DNA of 64,000 nucleotides from Bacteroidota bacterium (lineage in GTDB: Bacteria > Bacteroidota > Bacteroidia > B-17B0 > Aurantibacillaceae). The notes under the pieces are model-generated. The model was given only the letters and a program-made list of their open reading frames with translations. It did not search any database and had not been told where the DNA came from. Shown here one piece after another: positions 43,730-52,973 of the stretch. Position 1 is the first letter of the stretch. Each line of letters starts with the position of its first letter. Made by a program: the position numbers and the translations under genes. Location: positions 248,001-312,000 of the forward strand of contig JAJNDK010000003.1 in the NCBI GenBank assembly GCA_021156365.1, read 5' to 3'.

Positions 43730-44629
43730 GTGAGTTTTATCAAACGGAATATCCCGAATACCATCACCTGTGGTAATTTACTTTGCGGCTGTCTTGCTAT
43801 CGTAAAAGCATTTGAAGGCGACTTAGTATGGGCAGCTTACCTGGTAGGCCTTGCAGCGGTACTTGATTTTTTTGATGGCTTCGCCGCAAGATTACTAAAA
43901 GTAAGTTCGCCTATCGGGAAAGATCTCGACAGTCTGGCGGATATGGTGACGTTTGGAGTAGTGCCGGGTGTAATTATGTATAAGATAGCGCAATTCGGAC
44001 AACAGGCTTACGTTGAAGAAGCAACTATTGGACTGAAACTTGAATCTGTTAGCTGGTCTGAAATAGTCCCGCTTTTTTGTTTTGTAATCACAATTTTTTC
44101 TGGGATAAGACTTGCTAAATTTAATAATGATGCAAGACAAACAGATTCCTTTATTGGAGTGCCGACCCCGGCAATAGCCATATTTGTTTGTTCCATTGTG
44201 CTGGTTTTCGGAGCAGGCAAACCGCCACGCGATCTCGGTCTTGGAACCTTATATGCTTTTTTAAGTAACTATCATGCTTCACATATTCCTAACGATACAA
44301 AACCGGTTTCAATGGTTTCCATAGATGCTTTGAGCTCATTTGAAACAATGAAATTAAATTTTGCCCGTGTTTACGTAAATACAGTAAATTGTGTGGGTAT
44401 ATCGATCCTATTTTCTTTCCTCCTCGTTTCCGAGCTTCCCCTGATCGCCCTTAAGTTCAAGCATTTTAAATGGAAAGGCAATGAGATCCGTTTTATTTTC
44501 ATCATCGGGGCGGTAATTTTACTAGCCTCTCTACAGCTGGTCGGGATCCCACTGGCGATCATTTTTTACATCCTTTTGTCGATTATCAACAATATACTAA
44601 CAAAGCAGAAAGCTAAATTGCCAAAATAA
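43730..44629 (+). CDS. pssA: CDP-diacylglycerol-serine O-phosphatidyltransferase
   Basis: PssA joins serine to CDP-diacylglycerol to make phosphatidylserine, the precursor of phosphatidylethanolamine. The 299-residue membrane protein starts with GTG. It has the family start FIKRNIPNTITCGNLLCGCL and the complete CDP-alcohol phosphotransferase motif: DFFDGFAARLLKVSSPIG followed by KDLDSLADMVTFG, with all aspartates. Helices follow. An extra stretch of about 55 residues (AGKPPRDLGLGTLYAFLSNY onward, about residues 163-218) splits the C-terminal half; most relatives are near 230-250 residues long. No psd gene is adjacent. Confidence 0.92.
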   Translation: MSFIKRNIPNTITCGNLLCGCLAIVKAFEGDLVWAAYLVGLAAVLDFFDGFAARLLKVSSPIGKDLDSLADMVTFGVVPGVIMYKIAQFGQQAYVEEATIGLKLESVSWSEIVPLFCFVITIFSGIRLAKFNNDARQTDSFIGVPTPAIAIFVCSIVLVFGAGKPPRDLGLGTLYAFLSNYHASHIPNDTKPVSMVSIDALSSFETMKLNFARVYVNTVNCVGISILFSFLLVSELPLIALKFKHFKWKGNEIRFIFIIGAVILLASLQLVGIPLAIIFYILLSIINNILTKQKAKLPK

Positions 44630-44671
44630 GCAGAATTAGTATATTCGTGCCTCATTTTATCAGCCATACAC

Positions 44672-44926
44672 ATGAAATTTATAGCAGAAATAGACGTAAT
44701 GCCTCTTAAAGCATTACTCGACCCGCAGGGAAAAGCCGTTACCGGAAGCATGACAAACCTCGGTTTACCCGAGATCGCTAACGTCCGCATCGGAAAACAC
44801 ATTACACTGGAGATCGAAGCAGCCAGCAAAGATGCAGCTCACGCAAAAGTAGATGAGGCCTGTAAAAAATTACTGTGCAACCAGATCATGGAATTCTACG
44901 AATTCGAATTGAAGGAAAGCAAATAA
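44672..44926 (+). CDS. purS: Phosphoribosylformylglycinamidine synthase subunit PurS
   Basis: PurS is a small dimeric bridge that lets the ammonia-producing PurQ work with the short PurL in purine synthesis step four. The 84-residue protein reads [60 protein letters not shown] and [18 protein letters not shown], a full-length PurS domain. Its presence suggests that this organism uses the three-part PurSQL enzyme rather than the large single-chain PurL common in many Bacteroidota. purQ and purL are not in the window. Confidence 0.88.
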   Translation: MKFIAEIDVMPLKALLDPQGKAVTGSMTNLGLPEIANVRIGKHITLEIEAASKDAAHAKVDEACKKLLCNQIMEFYEFELKESK

Positions 44927-44951
44927 ACTTCGTCAGGCTCAGTCTGACTTA
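44927..44951. repeat. Short hairpin of a TTCG-CAGGCTCAG-type intergenic repeat
   Basis: CTTCGTCAGGCTCAGTCTGACTT sits between purS and metK; GTCAG (44932-44936) pairs with CTGAC (44944-44948). It resembles a repeat of the form CTTCGACAGGCTCAGCCTGAC that I recall from many Bacteroidota intergenic regions. Confidence 0.5.
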
Positions 44952-45033
44952 CGGTATATATCGGACAAGACTGCAACGGACTGTACATAACAGAAATAAA
45001 CAAATCAAAAAACAAACAAATCAAAAAATAAAC

Positions 45034-46287
45034 ATGGGATATTTATTTACATCCGAATCAGTTAGTGAAGGACATCCGGACAAAGTTGCGGATCAGATTT
45101 CAGACGCCTTGATCGATAACTTCCTGGCATTCGATCCGAACAGTAAAGTGGCTTGCGAAACGCTTGTTACCACAGGGCAGGTAGTATTGGCAGGTGAAGT
45201 GAAATCAAAAACATACCTCGATGTGCAGGATATCGCGCGCGAAGTGATCCGCAGGATCGGTTACACCAAATCAGAGTACATGTTCGAAGCCAACTCCTGC
45301 GGTATTTTTTCCGCTATCCACGAGCAATCGGCGGATATCAACCAGGGTGTTGATCGTAAGAAAAAAGAAGAACAGGGTGCAGGCGATCAGGGGATGATGT
45401 TCGGTTATGCAACCAACGAAACGCCTAACTACATGCCATTGGCGCTCGACTTAGCGCATGCTATTTTACTGGAGCTTGCTGCATTGCGTCGCGAAGGGAA
45501 ACAGATCAAATACCTGCGTCCGGACGCTAAATCACAGGTTACACTGGAGTACGATGACAACAACAAACCGGTTCGTATCGATGCGATCGTTGTTTCTACC
45601 CAGCACGATGATTTCGACGCTGAAGCAAAAATGCTGGCGAAGATCAAAAAAGACATCGTGGAGATTCTGATCCCACGTGTGAAGAAAAACTATCCTAAAT
45701 ACGCTCATTTATTCAACAATAAGATCGCTTATCATATCAACCCGACCGGCAAATTCGTTATCGGTGGACCGCATGGTGATACCGGCTTAACAGGTCGTAA
45801 GATCATCGTAGATACCTACGGCGGAAAAGGCGCACATGGTGGCGGAGCATTCTCCGGGAAAGATCCAAGCAAAGTGGATCGCTCGGCGGCATACGCTACA
45901 CGTCACATTGCGAAAAACCTGGTAGCGGCAGGCGTTTGCTCTGAAGTGCTCGTACAGGTTTCCTACGCTATCGGTGTGGCCAAACCAATGGGTATTTACA
46001 TCAATACATACGGAACAGCGAAAGTGAAAATGAACGATGGACAGATCGCGAAGATCGTGGAAAGCATATTCGATATGCGTCCATACTTCATCGAACAACG
46101 TCTGAAACTGCGCACCCCAATGTACAGCGAAACAGCTGCATACGGACACATGGGACGTAAGAACGAGATCGTTACCAAATCATTCAAATCCCCTGACGGT
46201 AAAACAAAAACCATGAAAGTGGAATTGTTTACCTGGGAAAAACTGGATTACGTAGCGAAAGTGAAAGCTGCTTTCAAAATGAAATAA
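45034..46287 (+). CDS. metK: S-adenosylmethionine synthetase
   Basis: MetK makes S-adenosylmethionine from methionine and ATP. The 417-residue protein starts at 45034 with [20 protein letters not shown]; the longer frame from 44875 overlaps purS and is rejected. Further motifs are [20 protein letters not shown], the glycine-rich [20 protein letters not shown] loop, and [20 protein letters not shown]. The leader is rich in A and C with a direct repeat of ACAAATCAAAAAA, as is typical for well-expressed genes of this phylum. SAM-dependent enzymes elsewhere in the window include pcm, the RsmB-type protein and a radical SAM protein. Confidence 0.97.
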   Translation: MGYLFTSESVSEGHPDKVADQISDALIDNFLAFDPNSKVACETLVTTGQVVLAGEVKSKTYLDVQDIAREVIRRIGYTKSEYMFEANSCGIFSAIHEQSADINQGVDRKKKEEQGAGDQGMMFGYATNETPNYMPLALDLAHAILLELAALRREGKQIKYLRPDAKSQVTLEYDDNNKPVRIDAIVVSTQHDDFDAEAKMLAKIKKDIVEILIPRVKKNYPKYAHLFNNKIAYHINPTGKFVIGGPHGDTGLTGRKIIVDTYGGKGAHGGGAFSGKDPSKVDRSAAYATRHIAKNLVAAGVCSEVLVQVSYAIGVAKPMGIYINTYGTAKVKMNDGQIAKIVESIFDMRPYFIEQRLKLRTPMYSETAAYGHMGRKNEIVTKSFKSPDGKTKTMKVELFTWEKLDYVAKVKAAFKMK

Positions 46288-46305
46288 TCTATTCACATTT
46301 TATAG

Positions 46306-46338
46306 AAACCCGGATCCCGAAAAGGTCCGGGTTTTTTT
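46306..46338 (+). terminator. Terminator after metK
   Basis: Stem AAACCCGGA/TCCGGGTTT (46306-46314 with 46326-46334) followed by a run of Ts to 46338. Confidence 0.9.
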
Positions 46339-46349
46339 ATGAAATAACG

Positions 46350-46357
46350 TATATTTG
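46350..46357 (+). promoter_or_regulatory. -7 box before the 191-residue hypothetical gene
   Basis: TATATTTG fits TAnnTTTG, 22 bases before the ATG at 46380 and just after the metK terminator. No clear -33 TTTG. Confidence 0.4.
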
Positions 46358-46379
46358 ATAATAGACCAAATGAAGTAAA

Positions 46380-46955
46380 ATGGGTTGGGATACGCAGATC
46401 GTTATCATAGCAGAAAACATACGTGACGAGGAAGAGGTAATTTTCCGGGCTTTGTATGAAAAGGATGCGAAGGACTACATACACAACGGAATTTCGTTCG
46501 CAAAGGTCAAACACCTGAACGATCAATCAAAAGTCCTGTTCTTTACGTATGAAAGAAGAAAATATCTTCCTTACTGGATCATTCAGGAAGTTTCCGTTAT
46601 CTACAAAGATGTATACTTCACGGTTGCTGCACGTTGTCCCGACTTTATCGGAGGACCGGCGGGAATTATAAAAGTAAGCAATGGCGAGATCACCGACAGT
46701 TATGGCTTTTGGGGTGAGCGTCGGGAAATGCTGGAAAATCCGGATCCTGAGCTGATCTATAATTGGTTTGCAATGGACAAACAGGAAGAGCGGTTTAGAA
46801 AGCTATACAGTACAAGCCGGCCTAAAAAATGGATAGAAGAACTATACAGTGAGAATATCTTTGAGCTTAGTCCCCTGCAGGAAGCTGTCTTGCATGAATA
46901 CAGGCAAAGTAATAAAACAATGCCGGATAACTGGGAAGATATGCCATTGCCATAG
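46380..46955 (+). CDS. Hypothetical 191-residue protein
   Basis: I do not recognise this protein. It is soluble, with an acidic alpha/beta composition: MGWDTQIVIIAENIRDEEEV, KVLFFTYERRKYLPYWIIQE, SVIYKDVYFTVAARCPDFIG and SYGFWGERREMLENPDPELI. The pattern of short strands and aromatic residues suggests a ferredoxin-like fold of the kind seen in small stress or toxin-immunity proteins, but no family can be claimed. It has its own -7 box and follows the metK terminator, so it is probably a single-gene unit. Confidence 0.75.
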   Translation: MGWDTQIVIIAENIRDEEEVIFRALYEKDAKDYIHNGISFAKVKHLNDQSKVLFFTYERRKYLPYWIIQEVSVIYKDVYFTVAARCPDFIGGPAGIIKVSNGEITDSYGFWGERREMLENPDPELIYNWFAMDKQEERFRKLYSTSRPKKWIEELYSENIFELSPLQEAVLHEYRQSNKTMPDNWEDMPLP

Positions 46956-47064
46956 TATCAAAAATTAACAAATTTCGTGTTCTTCCTAACATTCTAACGT
47001 TTATAACTCCCCTGTGTTTTGGCAGATTCCGCCTTCCTGCCGGCTATCTTTGTGAGGATTAGCC

Positions 47065-49626
47065 ATGGCCGAGACGAAACGTAATAAACTGAAGATCCCT
47101 GAATCTGCTTCCAAAACGGAAGTGGAAGATGTGGTTGTTGAAAAACTAAAACCGAAGAAAGAAAAAGCGGCAGCGGAAAAAAAGCCCAAAGCCGAACCGA
47201 CCGCACCGAAGCTTACACTGCAGGAACGTTTTGCAAAATTCATGACTTTTTACCGCAACGAACGTACGCAGAAAGTAATGGGATTGTTGCTCATCCTTGG
47301 TGGAGCTTACCTTGCCATAGCTTTTGCTTCTTTCATATTCACCTGGCGCGAAGACCAGGACAAAGTAATGGCGCCGCTTTCCGAATTTCTTTCGAATGAG
47401 ACCAAAGTGCGTAACTGGTTGGGCAAAGCAGGAGCACTGATCTCGCATCTCTTTATGTTCAAATGGTTCGGCATGAGCTCCTTTTTGCTGGTGCCGGTGC
47501 TGCTGGTGGCAGGATTGAAACGCCTGATCTCAAGGGATTTTTCCTTTTTCAAAAAAATAAATTATTCCATTTTCTTTTTTCTTTTCTGGGTATCTGTCAC
47601 ATTCGGTTTCTTTTTCACCGAACATTTTTTGTTCATGGGTGGCGGCTTCGGATACACGATCAATGAGAAGCTCCAGGGGATCATAGGATCGGCCGGAACG
47701 CTTGCATTGCTGGCCGTGGCCCTGCTCGGCTATCTTGTCATTGCATTTAATTTTTCCTTTGACCGTAAGAAAAGGCCGGAAGAAGAAATGATAATGGAAG
47801 AAGAGGAGGAAGAAATAATTCAGAATGAAACAATAACTTCCAATAAATTCAAAGTATCCGAAGATCCCTCCGAACCTGAGCTGAGCCCGGAAGAAGAAGC
47901 CGAGCTGATGAACATCGAGCTGCACGAAACAACAGAGGAAGAGCAGAAAGAAGAAAATAAAGAGGAGATACCGCTTGAGATCGAATCCACTTCGCAGCCT
48001 GAAAAAAAAACGGGTGAAATTGATTTTGTAGTTGAAGGCCCGAAAGCAGAGGCGATCATAGATGATCAGGAGCCGGAAGATAAAGCAAAGAACCTTGTGG
48101 AGCGTTTTGGTGAGTTTGATCCGACCCTGGATCTGGGTTCGTACCAGTTCCCAACACTTGACCTGTTGCAGAACTTCGGTCACATCGAAACCAAAATAAA
48201 CCAGGAAGAATTAAACGGCAACAAGAACCGGATCATCGATACACTGAAAAATTACGGTATCGAGATTGCCAGCATCAAAGCTACCGTAGGACCTACCGTT
48301 ACCCTGTATGAGATCGTTCCGGCTGCCGGTGTACGTATTTCCAAGATCAAAAACCTCGAGGACGATATCGCACTTAGCTTGTCAGCATTGGGTATCCGGA
48401 TCATTGCGCCTATTCCGGGCAAAGGAACGATCGGTATCGAAGTTCCGAATCAGAACCCGGAGATGGTGCCGATGCGTAATATCATCGCTTCCGAAAAATT
48501 CCAACATTCTACTTTTGATCTTCCTATTGCATTGGGCAAGACTATCAGTAACGAAACCTTTATTGCCGACCTTGCCAAAATGCCTCACTTATTAATGGCA
48601 GGTGCTACAGGGCAGGGTAAATCTGTCGGTTTGAATGCAGTGTTGGTTTCTCTTTTGTACAAAAAACATCCGGCACAGATCAAGTTTGTACTGGTAGATC
48701 CGAAAAAAGTAGAGCTTACCCTATTCAATAAAATAGAACGACATTTCCTTGCCAAGCTTCCGAATTCGGAGGATGCCATCATCACCGACAATACAAAAGT
48801 GATCCATACCCTAAACTCGCTTTGTATTGAAATGGATAACCGCTATGCTTTGCTGCAGGATGCACAGGTACGGAATATCAAGGAATACAATACAAAATTC
48901 GTTGCACGTAAACTGAATCCGAACGAAGGACACAAATACCTGCCGTACATCGTGCTCGTAGTGGATGAGTTTGCCGATCTGATCATGACGGCCGGAAAAG
49001 AAGTGGAAACACCGATTGCCCGCCTTGCCCAGCTGGCACGTGCTATCGGGATACATTTGATCATTGCCACCCAGCGCCCTTCCGTTAATATCATCACCGG
49101 TACGATCAAAGCCAACTTCCCGGCGCGTATTGCATTCCGTGTTACTTCCAAAATAGATTCGCGTACCATCCTCGATGCAGGTGGAGCTGAACAGCTGATC
49201 GGTCGCGGAGATATGTTATTGTCTACAGGCAACGACCTGATCCGTATCCAGTGTGCATTTGTAGACACGCCGGAAGTAGAGAAGATCACCGATTTTATCG
49301 GAACACAGCGTGCTTATCCAAGTGCCTTTATGCTGCCCGAGTATGTGGGTGAAGACGGGGATGATGGAAAAGACGATGTGGATCTTTCGGAACGGGATAA
49401 GATGTTTGATGAGGCGGCCAGGATCATTGTGCAGCACCAGCAGGGCTCTGCCTCCTTATTGCAGCGTAAGCTGAAGTTGGGATACAATCGTGCAGGCCGC
49501 ATTGTGGATCAGCTGGAAGCCGCAGGCATCATTGGCCCTTTTGAAGGCTCCAAAGCGCGTGAAGTACTGATCAAAGACCTGAGTCGCCTCGATGAGATCA
49601 TCAGGGAATTAAAAGAAAAGCATTAA
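47065..49626 (+). CDS. ftsK: FtsK/SpoIIIE DNA translocase
   Basis: FtsK pumps chromosomal DNA through the closing division septum and activates dimer resolution. The 853-residue protein has a Lys/Glu-rich start, four membrane helices (about residues 72-235, e.g. VMGLLLILGGAYLAIAFASF), an acidic linker (about 240-345), the alpha domain and the beta motor with Walker A MAGATGQGKSVGLNAVL (near 513) and Walker B VLVVDEFADLIMTAG (near 633). The C-terminal winged-helix gamma domain is at about 790-850 (SLLQRKLKLGYNRAGRIVDQ). All expected parts are present and the length is normal. Confidence 0.96.
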   Translation: MAETKRNKLKIPESASKTEVEDVVVEKLKPKKEKAAAEKKPKAEPTAPKLTLQERFAKFMTFYRNERTQKVMGLLLILGGAYLAIAFASFIFTWREDQDKVMAPLSEFLSNETKVRNWLGKAGALISHLFMFKWFGMSSFLLVPVLLVAGLKRLISRDFSFFKKINYSIFFFLFWVSVTFGFFFTEHFLFMGGGFGYTINEKLQGIIGSAGTLALLAVALLGYLVIAFNFSFDRKKRPEEEMIMEEEEEEIIQNETITSNKFKVSEDPSEPELSPEEEAELMNIELHETTEEEQKEENKEEIPLEIESTSQPEKKTGEIDFVVEGPKAEAIIDDQEPEDKAKNLVERFGEFDPTLDLGSYQFPTLDLLQNFGHIETKINQEELNGNKNRIIDTLKNYGIEIASIKATVGPTVTLYEIVPAAGVRISKIKNLEDDIALSLSALGIRIIAPIPGKGTIGIEVPNQNPEMVPMRNIIASEKFQHSTFDLPIALGKTISNETFIADLAKMPHLLMAGATGQGKSVGLNAVLVSLLYKKHPAQIKFVLVDPKKVELTLFNKIERHFLAKLPNSEDAIITDNTKVIHTLNSLCIEMDNRYALLQDAQVRNIKEYNTKFVARKLNPNEGHKYLPYIVLVVDEFADLIMTAGKEVETPIARLAQLARAIGIHLIIATQRPSVNIITGTIKANFPARIAFRVTSKIDSRTILDAGGAEQLIGRGDMLLSTGNDLIRIQCAFVDTPEVEKITDFIGTQRAYPSAFMLPEYVGEDGDDGKDDVDLSERDKMFDEAARIIVQHQQGSASLLQRKLKLGYNRAGRIVDQLEAAGIIGPFEGSKAREVLIKDLSRLDEIIRELKEKH

Positions 49627-49629
49627 TTC

Positions 49630-50154
49630 ATGTTGCAATTTCCACAGGGATTTTTCTTTCCCTTTACAGCGCGTATCTTTTCCGGCATTTTAATGATGTT
49701 TGCCTTGTTGGCGATGATGAACAGCCTGTTTTTCGGGATACTACTGGTCTTCATTTTCGCGCTCCCGTTTACAGTGCATAAAGGTGCAGAATTCGACAGG
49801 AATAAAAATAGTTTCAGAACATATGTGAGTGTTTACGGGATCAGAGCGGGTAAATGGTTATCACTGGATGATTTCCCTCATATCTGCCTGCTTCGGAGAA
49901 ACTATCAGTTGACCACAGGTGCAGTGGGAGGCACAAAAGGTATGGGCATGTAAGTACAGAGTGATTTCGGGACAATAGAGGTCATTATTACGGATGAGCA
50001 GTTCCGCAAAAAGATCACCGTGAAGATGGAAGAAACAGAAGAAAAAGGGAAAGCAGAGGCAACAAGGATTGCAGAAATGCTTGGTAAAAATTTCGTAGCC
50101 TACAGTCCAAAGCGTTCGCCCAACAATCCACGCAAAAGAACTACCCGCCGGTAG
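49630..50154 (+). pseudogene. Membrane protein gene split by an in-frame stop codon
   Basis: The reading frame opens at 49630, three bases after ftsK, and stops at a TAA at 49951-49953 after 107 residues. The same frame then continues open to TAG at 50152-50154, giving another 66 sensible residues (VQSDFGTIEVIITDEQFRKK and on to a basic tail PNNPRKRTTRR). Together they make a 174-codon protein with two helices (PFTARIFSGILMMFALLAMM, FGILLVFIFALPFTV), then GAEFDRNKNSFRTYVSVYGI, a plan I recall in small Bacteroidota membrane proteins with a PH-like tail. The stop may be a real mutation, a sequencing error, or read through. Confidence 0.75.
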
Positions 50155-50204
50155 GGGAATTGCAGAATTTTCTTAATTTTAAAAGATAATTCCTTAGCAT
50201 TTTT

Positions 50205-52088
50205 GTGGGCCGATCCGTATTTATCATAACACTGCTCTTCACCTGTTTCGTGTCCCTGGCTCAGGATCCCGTTCGCTATCTACAGATCGCCGATTCCATT
50301 TATTATTCCAATCCCGATTCCTCTTTCAATCTGAGCACGAAGGCAGAAAAAATGCTTACTGACAGTTCGGATGCATTGCTCCGCGCAAAAGCGAAAGTTT
50401 TCAAGGGACGCTACCTGCTGCTGAAATCGATGCTGGAGGAAGCAGAAATGGAATTCAACGGAGCCTATAATATATATAAGGATCAGAAAGACACCGCCGG
50501 GATTGCATATGTGTTGAAATTGAAATCCATTCTTCAGGAGCGCCTGGGCAATGATGCGGAATCCTTTTTCCTGCTGGAAGAAAGCATTGCTCTCAGTAAA
50601 AAAACGAAAGATTATAAAAAAGCGGTAGGCGGGCTCCTGAACCTGATGCGCAAATATACTGACAATGGAGAATACTATAAATCGGAAGTCATCGTAAAAG
50701 AAATTGAGAGCCTGCAGGAACATTTATCTACCAGCAACACCTATTTCTTTAACCAGAACAAAGGCGTATTGTCGATGGGAAAGAAAAAGTATGATGAAGC
50801 CTATGCGTATTTCATAAGCGCCCGGAAGATCGCCCACGAAAATACAATGATCGACAGTGAGGCTACTATCCTTATGCTCATGGCAAAAGCGAATCGTCTG
50901 AGAGGCAGGCAGGCAGAAGCTATTTCTTTTTTAAAGGAAAGCGAGAAGATATGTACTGATAACAACCTGGAGCATGAAATGCTGGATAATTATACGGAAT
51001 ATGTAACTGCCTACGAATTAATGGGCAATTACAAAGAGGCATTCCGCTACCAGAAGCTGAAGGAAGAGCTTTCACAAAAGATCCTCGGCCTGGAGGAAGT
51101 GAACAGGGTGGCAGCATTGGAGAAAAAGCTGGCTGTTACAGAGAAACAAAAAGAGATCGATATAGAAAAGATCAATACGCAGGATGAAAAGGTGAGATCA
51201 CAGCGTCTCATCTGGTTCCTGGCATTTGTAGGTCTTTTATCGGTATTGCTGGTGTTTTTGTTTGCCCGTGCCCGGAAGCTTAAAAACAAGATCCAGGAAA
51301 AGAATCATATAGTGGAAGAAAAACAGCGCGAGATCCTTGACAGTATCCAGTATGCAAAACGCATTCAAAGTGCATTGCTTACGTCGGATGCGTATATAAA
51401 GAAGTACCTCGACGATTTTTTTATCCTGTATAAACCCAAGGATATTGTAAGCGGCGATTTTTACTGGGCCATTCAGCACGAAGGAAATTTTTACATGGCG
51501 GTTGCAGATTGCACGGGACATGGTGTTCCGGGTGCATTTATGAGTATGATCGGTATCAATCTGCTCAGCCAGATCATTGTGGAACGCAAATGTACCAACC
51601 CGGCCCTGATCCTTGACATCCTTCGTGAAGAGATCATCCGTAACCTGAACGGGGAACATACGGAAGAAGAATCGCGGGACGGCATCGATATGGTGATACT
51701 GAAGCTGAACAGGGAATCGAAACAATTGGATTTTGCAGGAGCCAATAACTCTGTTTATGTCCTGGATTCGATCAGCAATGAATTAAATGAATACAAGGGA
51801 GATAAAATGCCGGTTGGCAAACATACCGACCACACCGACGCCTTTACGAAACACACATTGCAACTGAAAGCCGGGGATCTTGTGTATGCTTTCACGGATG
51901 GCTTCCCGGATCAGTTTGGCGGCCCGAAAGGAAAGAAATTCAAATACAAACAATTAGAAGAGCTGTTGCGGACCAATGCATCTTTAGCTACAGCAGACCA
52001 GCGTACTGTACTGGATCGTACTTTTGAAAACTGGAAAGGCAATCTTGAACAGGTGGATGACGTTTGTATCATAGGCATCCGTATATAA
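50205..52088 (+). CDS. TPR and SpoIIE-type PP2C phosphatase, membrane-bound
   Basis: A 627-residue signalling protein that starts with GTG. It has a signal peptide (MGRSVFIITLLFTCFVSLAQ), tetratricopeptide-like repeats in the periplasm (about residues 25-290), a transmembrane helix (about 335-356, LIWFLAFVGLLSVLLVFLF), a coiled coil (EILDSIQYAKRIQSALLTSD), and a SpoIIE phosphatase domain (about 395-627) with VADCTGHGVPGAFMSM and YAFTDGFPDQFGGPKGK, holding the metal-binding aspartates. It is a relative of the 820-residue protein at 28922 with fewer repeats. No STAS partner is nearby, so its target may be encoded elsewhere, possibly the STAS protein at 28526. Confidence 0.9.
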   Translation: MGRSVFIITLLFTCFVSLAQDPVRYLQIADSIYYSNPDSSFNLSTKAEKMLTDSSDALLRAKAKVFKGRYLLLKSMLEEAEMEFNGAYNIYKDQKDTAGIAYVLKLKSILQERLGNDAESFFLLEESIALSKKTKDYKKAVGGLLNLMRKYTDNGEYYKSEVIVKEIESLQEHLSTSNTYFFNQNKGVLSMGKKKYDEAYAYFISARKIAHENTMIDSEATILMLMAKANRLRGRQAEAISFLKESEKICTDNNLEHEMLDNYTEYVTAYELMGNYKEAFRYQKLKEELSQKILGLEEVNRVAALEKKLAVTEKQKEIDIEKINTQDEKVRSQRLIWFLAFVGLLSVLLVFLFARARKLKNKIQEKNHIVEEKQREILDSIQYAKRIQSALLTSDAYIKKYLDDFFILYKPKDIVSGDFYWAIQHEGNFYMAVADCTGHGVPGAFMSMIGINLLSQIIVERKCTNPALILDILREEIIRNLNGEHTEEESRDGIDMVILKLNRESKQLDFAGANNSVYVLDSISNELNEYKGDKMPVGKHTDHTDAFTKHTLQLKAGDLVYAFTDGFPDQFGGPKGKKFKYKQLEELLRTNASLATADQRTVLDRTFENWKGNLEQVDDVCIIGIRI

Positions 52089-52184
52089 CATTTTTCGCGT
52101 ATATTTAATGTAAACAGGGTGTAAACAAATGGGGAATCCGTTGGTTTATTTAGTGTAATTTTCGGCCTGTTTTAATTTGACAAG

Positions 52185-52973
52185 ATGGAAAAGAACAAAA
52201 AAGTTGTATTGATCGGATCGGGTAATCTTGCTACGCACCTCGCGGAATTGCTCCTGAAAAAAGGGCACGAGATCATCCAGTTTGCCGGGAGAAATGCAGG
52301 AACTACCTCTGCCCTGGGCCTTAAATATTTTACTTCTCATACCACCGATCTGAAACAGATCAACAAAGGTGCTGACGTCTATATTATTTGCGTGAGTGAT
52401 TCGGAGATCGCCAATGTAGCCAAACAATTGAAGCTCCCGAAAAAACTGGTGCTGCACACTTCAGGTACCGGCGCTCTTTCTTTATTAAAAACTGTTTCCG
52501 ATCGTACGGGAGTGTTGTATCCATTGCAGACCTTCAGCAAAGGAAGCAAGGTGAAATGGGCGAAGACACCGCTCCTGGTAGAAGGAAACACAGCTTCCAC
52601 GAGCCAGGAAGTAGAGGATTTTGCAGCTACGCTTGTGAAAAAAGTAGTGAAAATGAGCTCGGGCCAGCGTCTTAAATTCCATGTGGCGGCAGTGCTTGCC
52701 TGCAATTTCACCAATCATTTGTACGCACTTTCCAAAGATTTTTTAAGCAAGGAAAGGGTTAACCATTTTGAGCTGCTCCTGCCACTCATCAATCAAACAG
52801 TGAAAAAGATCAAAAAAGCCGACCCCGCTGAAGTGCAGACCGGTCCGGCTATTAGGGGGGATAGAGCCACTATCGCCTCCCATATGAAATTACTTCAAAA
52901 ATATCCCAACACAAAAAAGATATATTCCGTACTTTCGGACAGCATTACTGCGTCGAAAAATGGAAAACTTTAA
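52185..52973 (+). CDS. DUF2520/Rossmann-type NADP-binding protein
   Basis: A 262-residue protein with an N-terminal Rossmann domain (KVVLIGSGNLATHLAELLLK, DVYIICVSDSEIANVAKQL, LVLHTSGTGALSLLK) and a C-terminal helical DUF2520 domain (AAVLACNFTNHLYALSKDFL, TGPAIRGDRATIASHMKLL). It resembles 6-phosphogluconate-dehydrogenase-like and F420-dependent NADP oxidoreductase-like enzymes, but the substrate is unknown. Its end overlaps the start of the KdsC-like gene by 14 bases. The order DUF2520, KdsC-like, UbiA, maf is, as I recall it, a common one in Bacteroidota. Confidence 0.87.
   Translation: MEKNKKVVLIGSGNLATHLAELLLKKGHEIIQFAGRNAGTTSALGLKYFTSHTTDLKQINKGADVYIICVSDSEIANVAKQLKLPKKLVLHTSGTGALSLLKTVSDRTGVLYPLQTFSKGSKVKWAKTPLLVEGNTASTSQEVEDFAATLVKKVVKMSSGQRLKFHVAAVLACNFTNHLYALSKDFLSKERVNHFELLLPLINQTVKKIKKADPAEVQTGPAIRGDRATIASHMKLLQKYPNTKKIYSVLSDSITASKNGKL

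Noticed and set aside
44927-45033. Possible SAM riboswitch before metK
   Set aside because: The leader has only a short five-base hairpin and A/C-rich repeats; no conserved SAM-I or SAM-II pattern could be traced.
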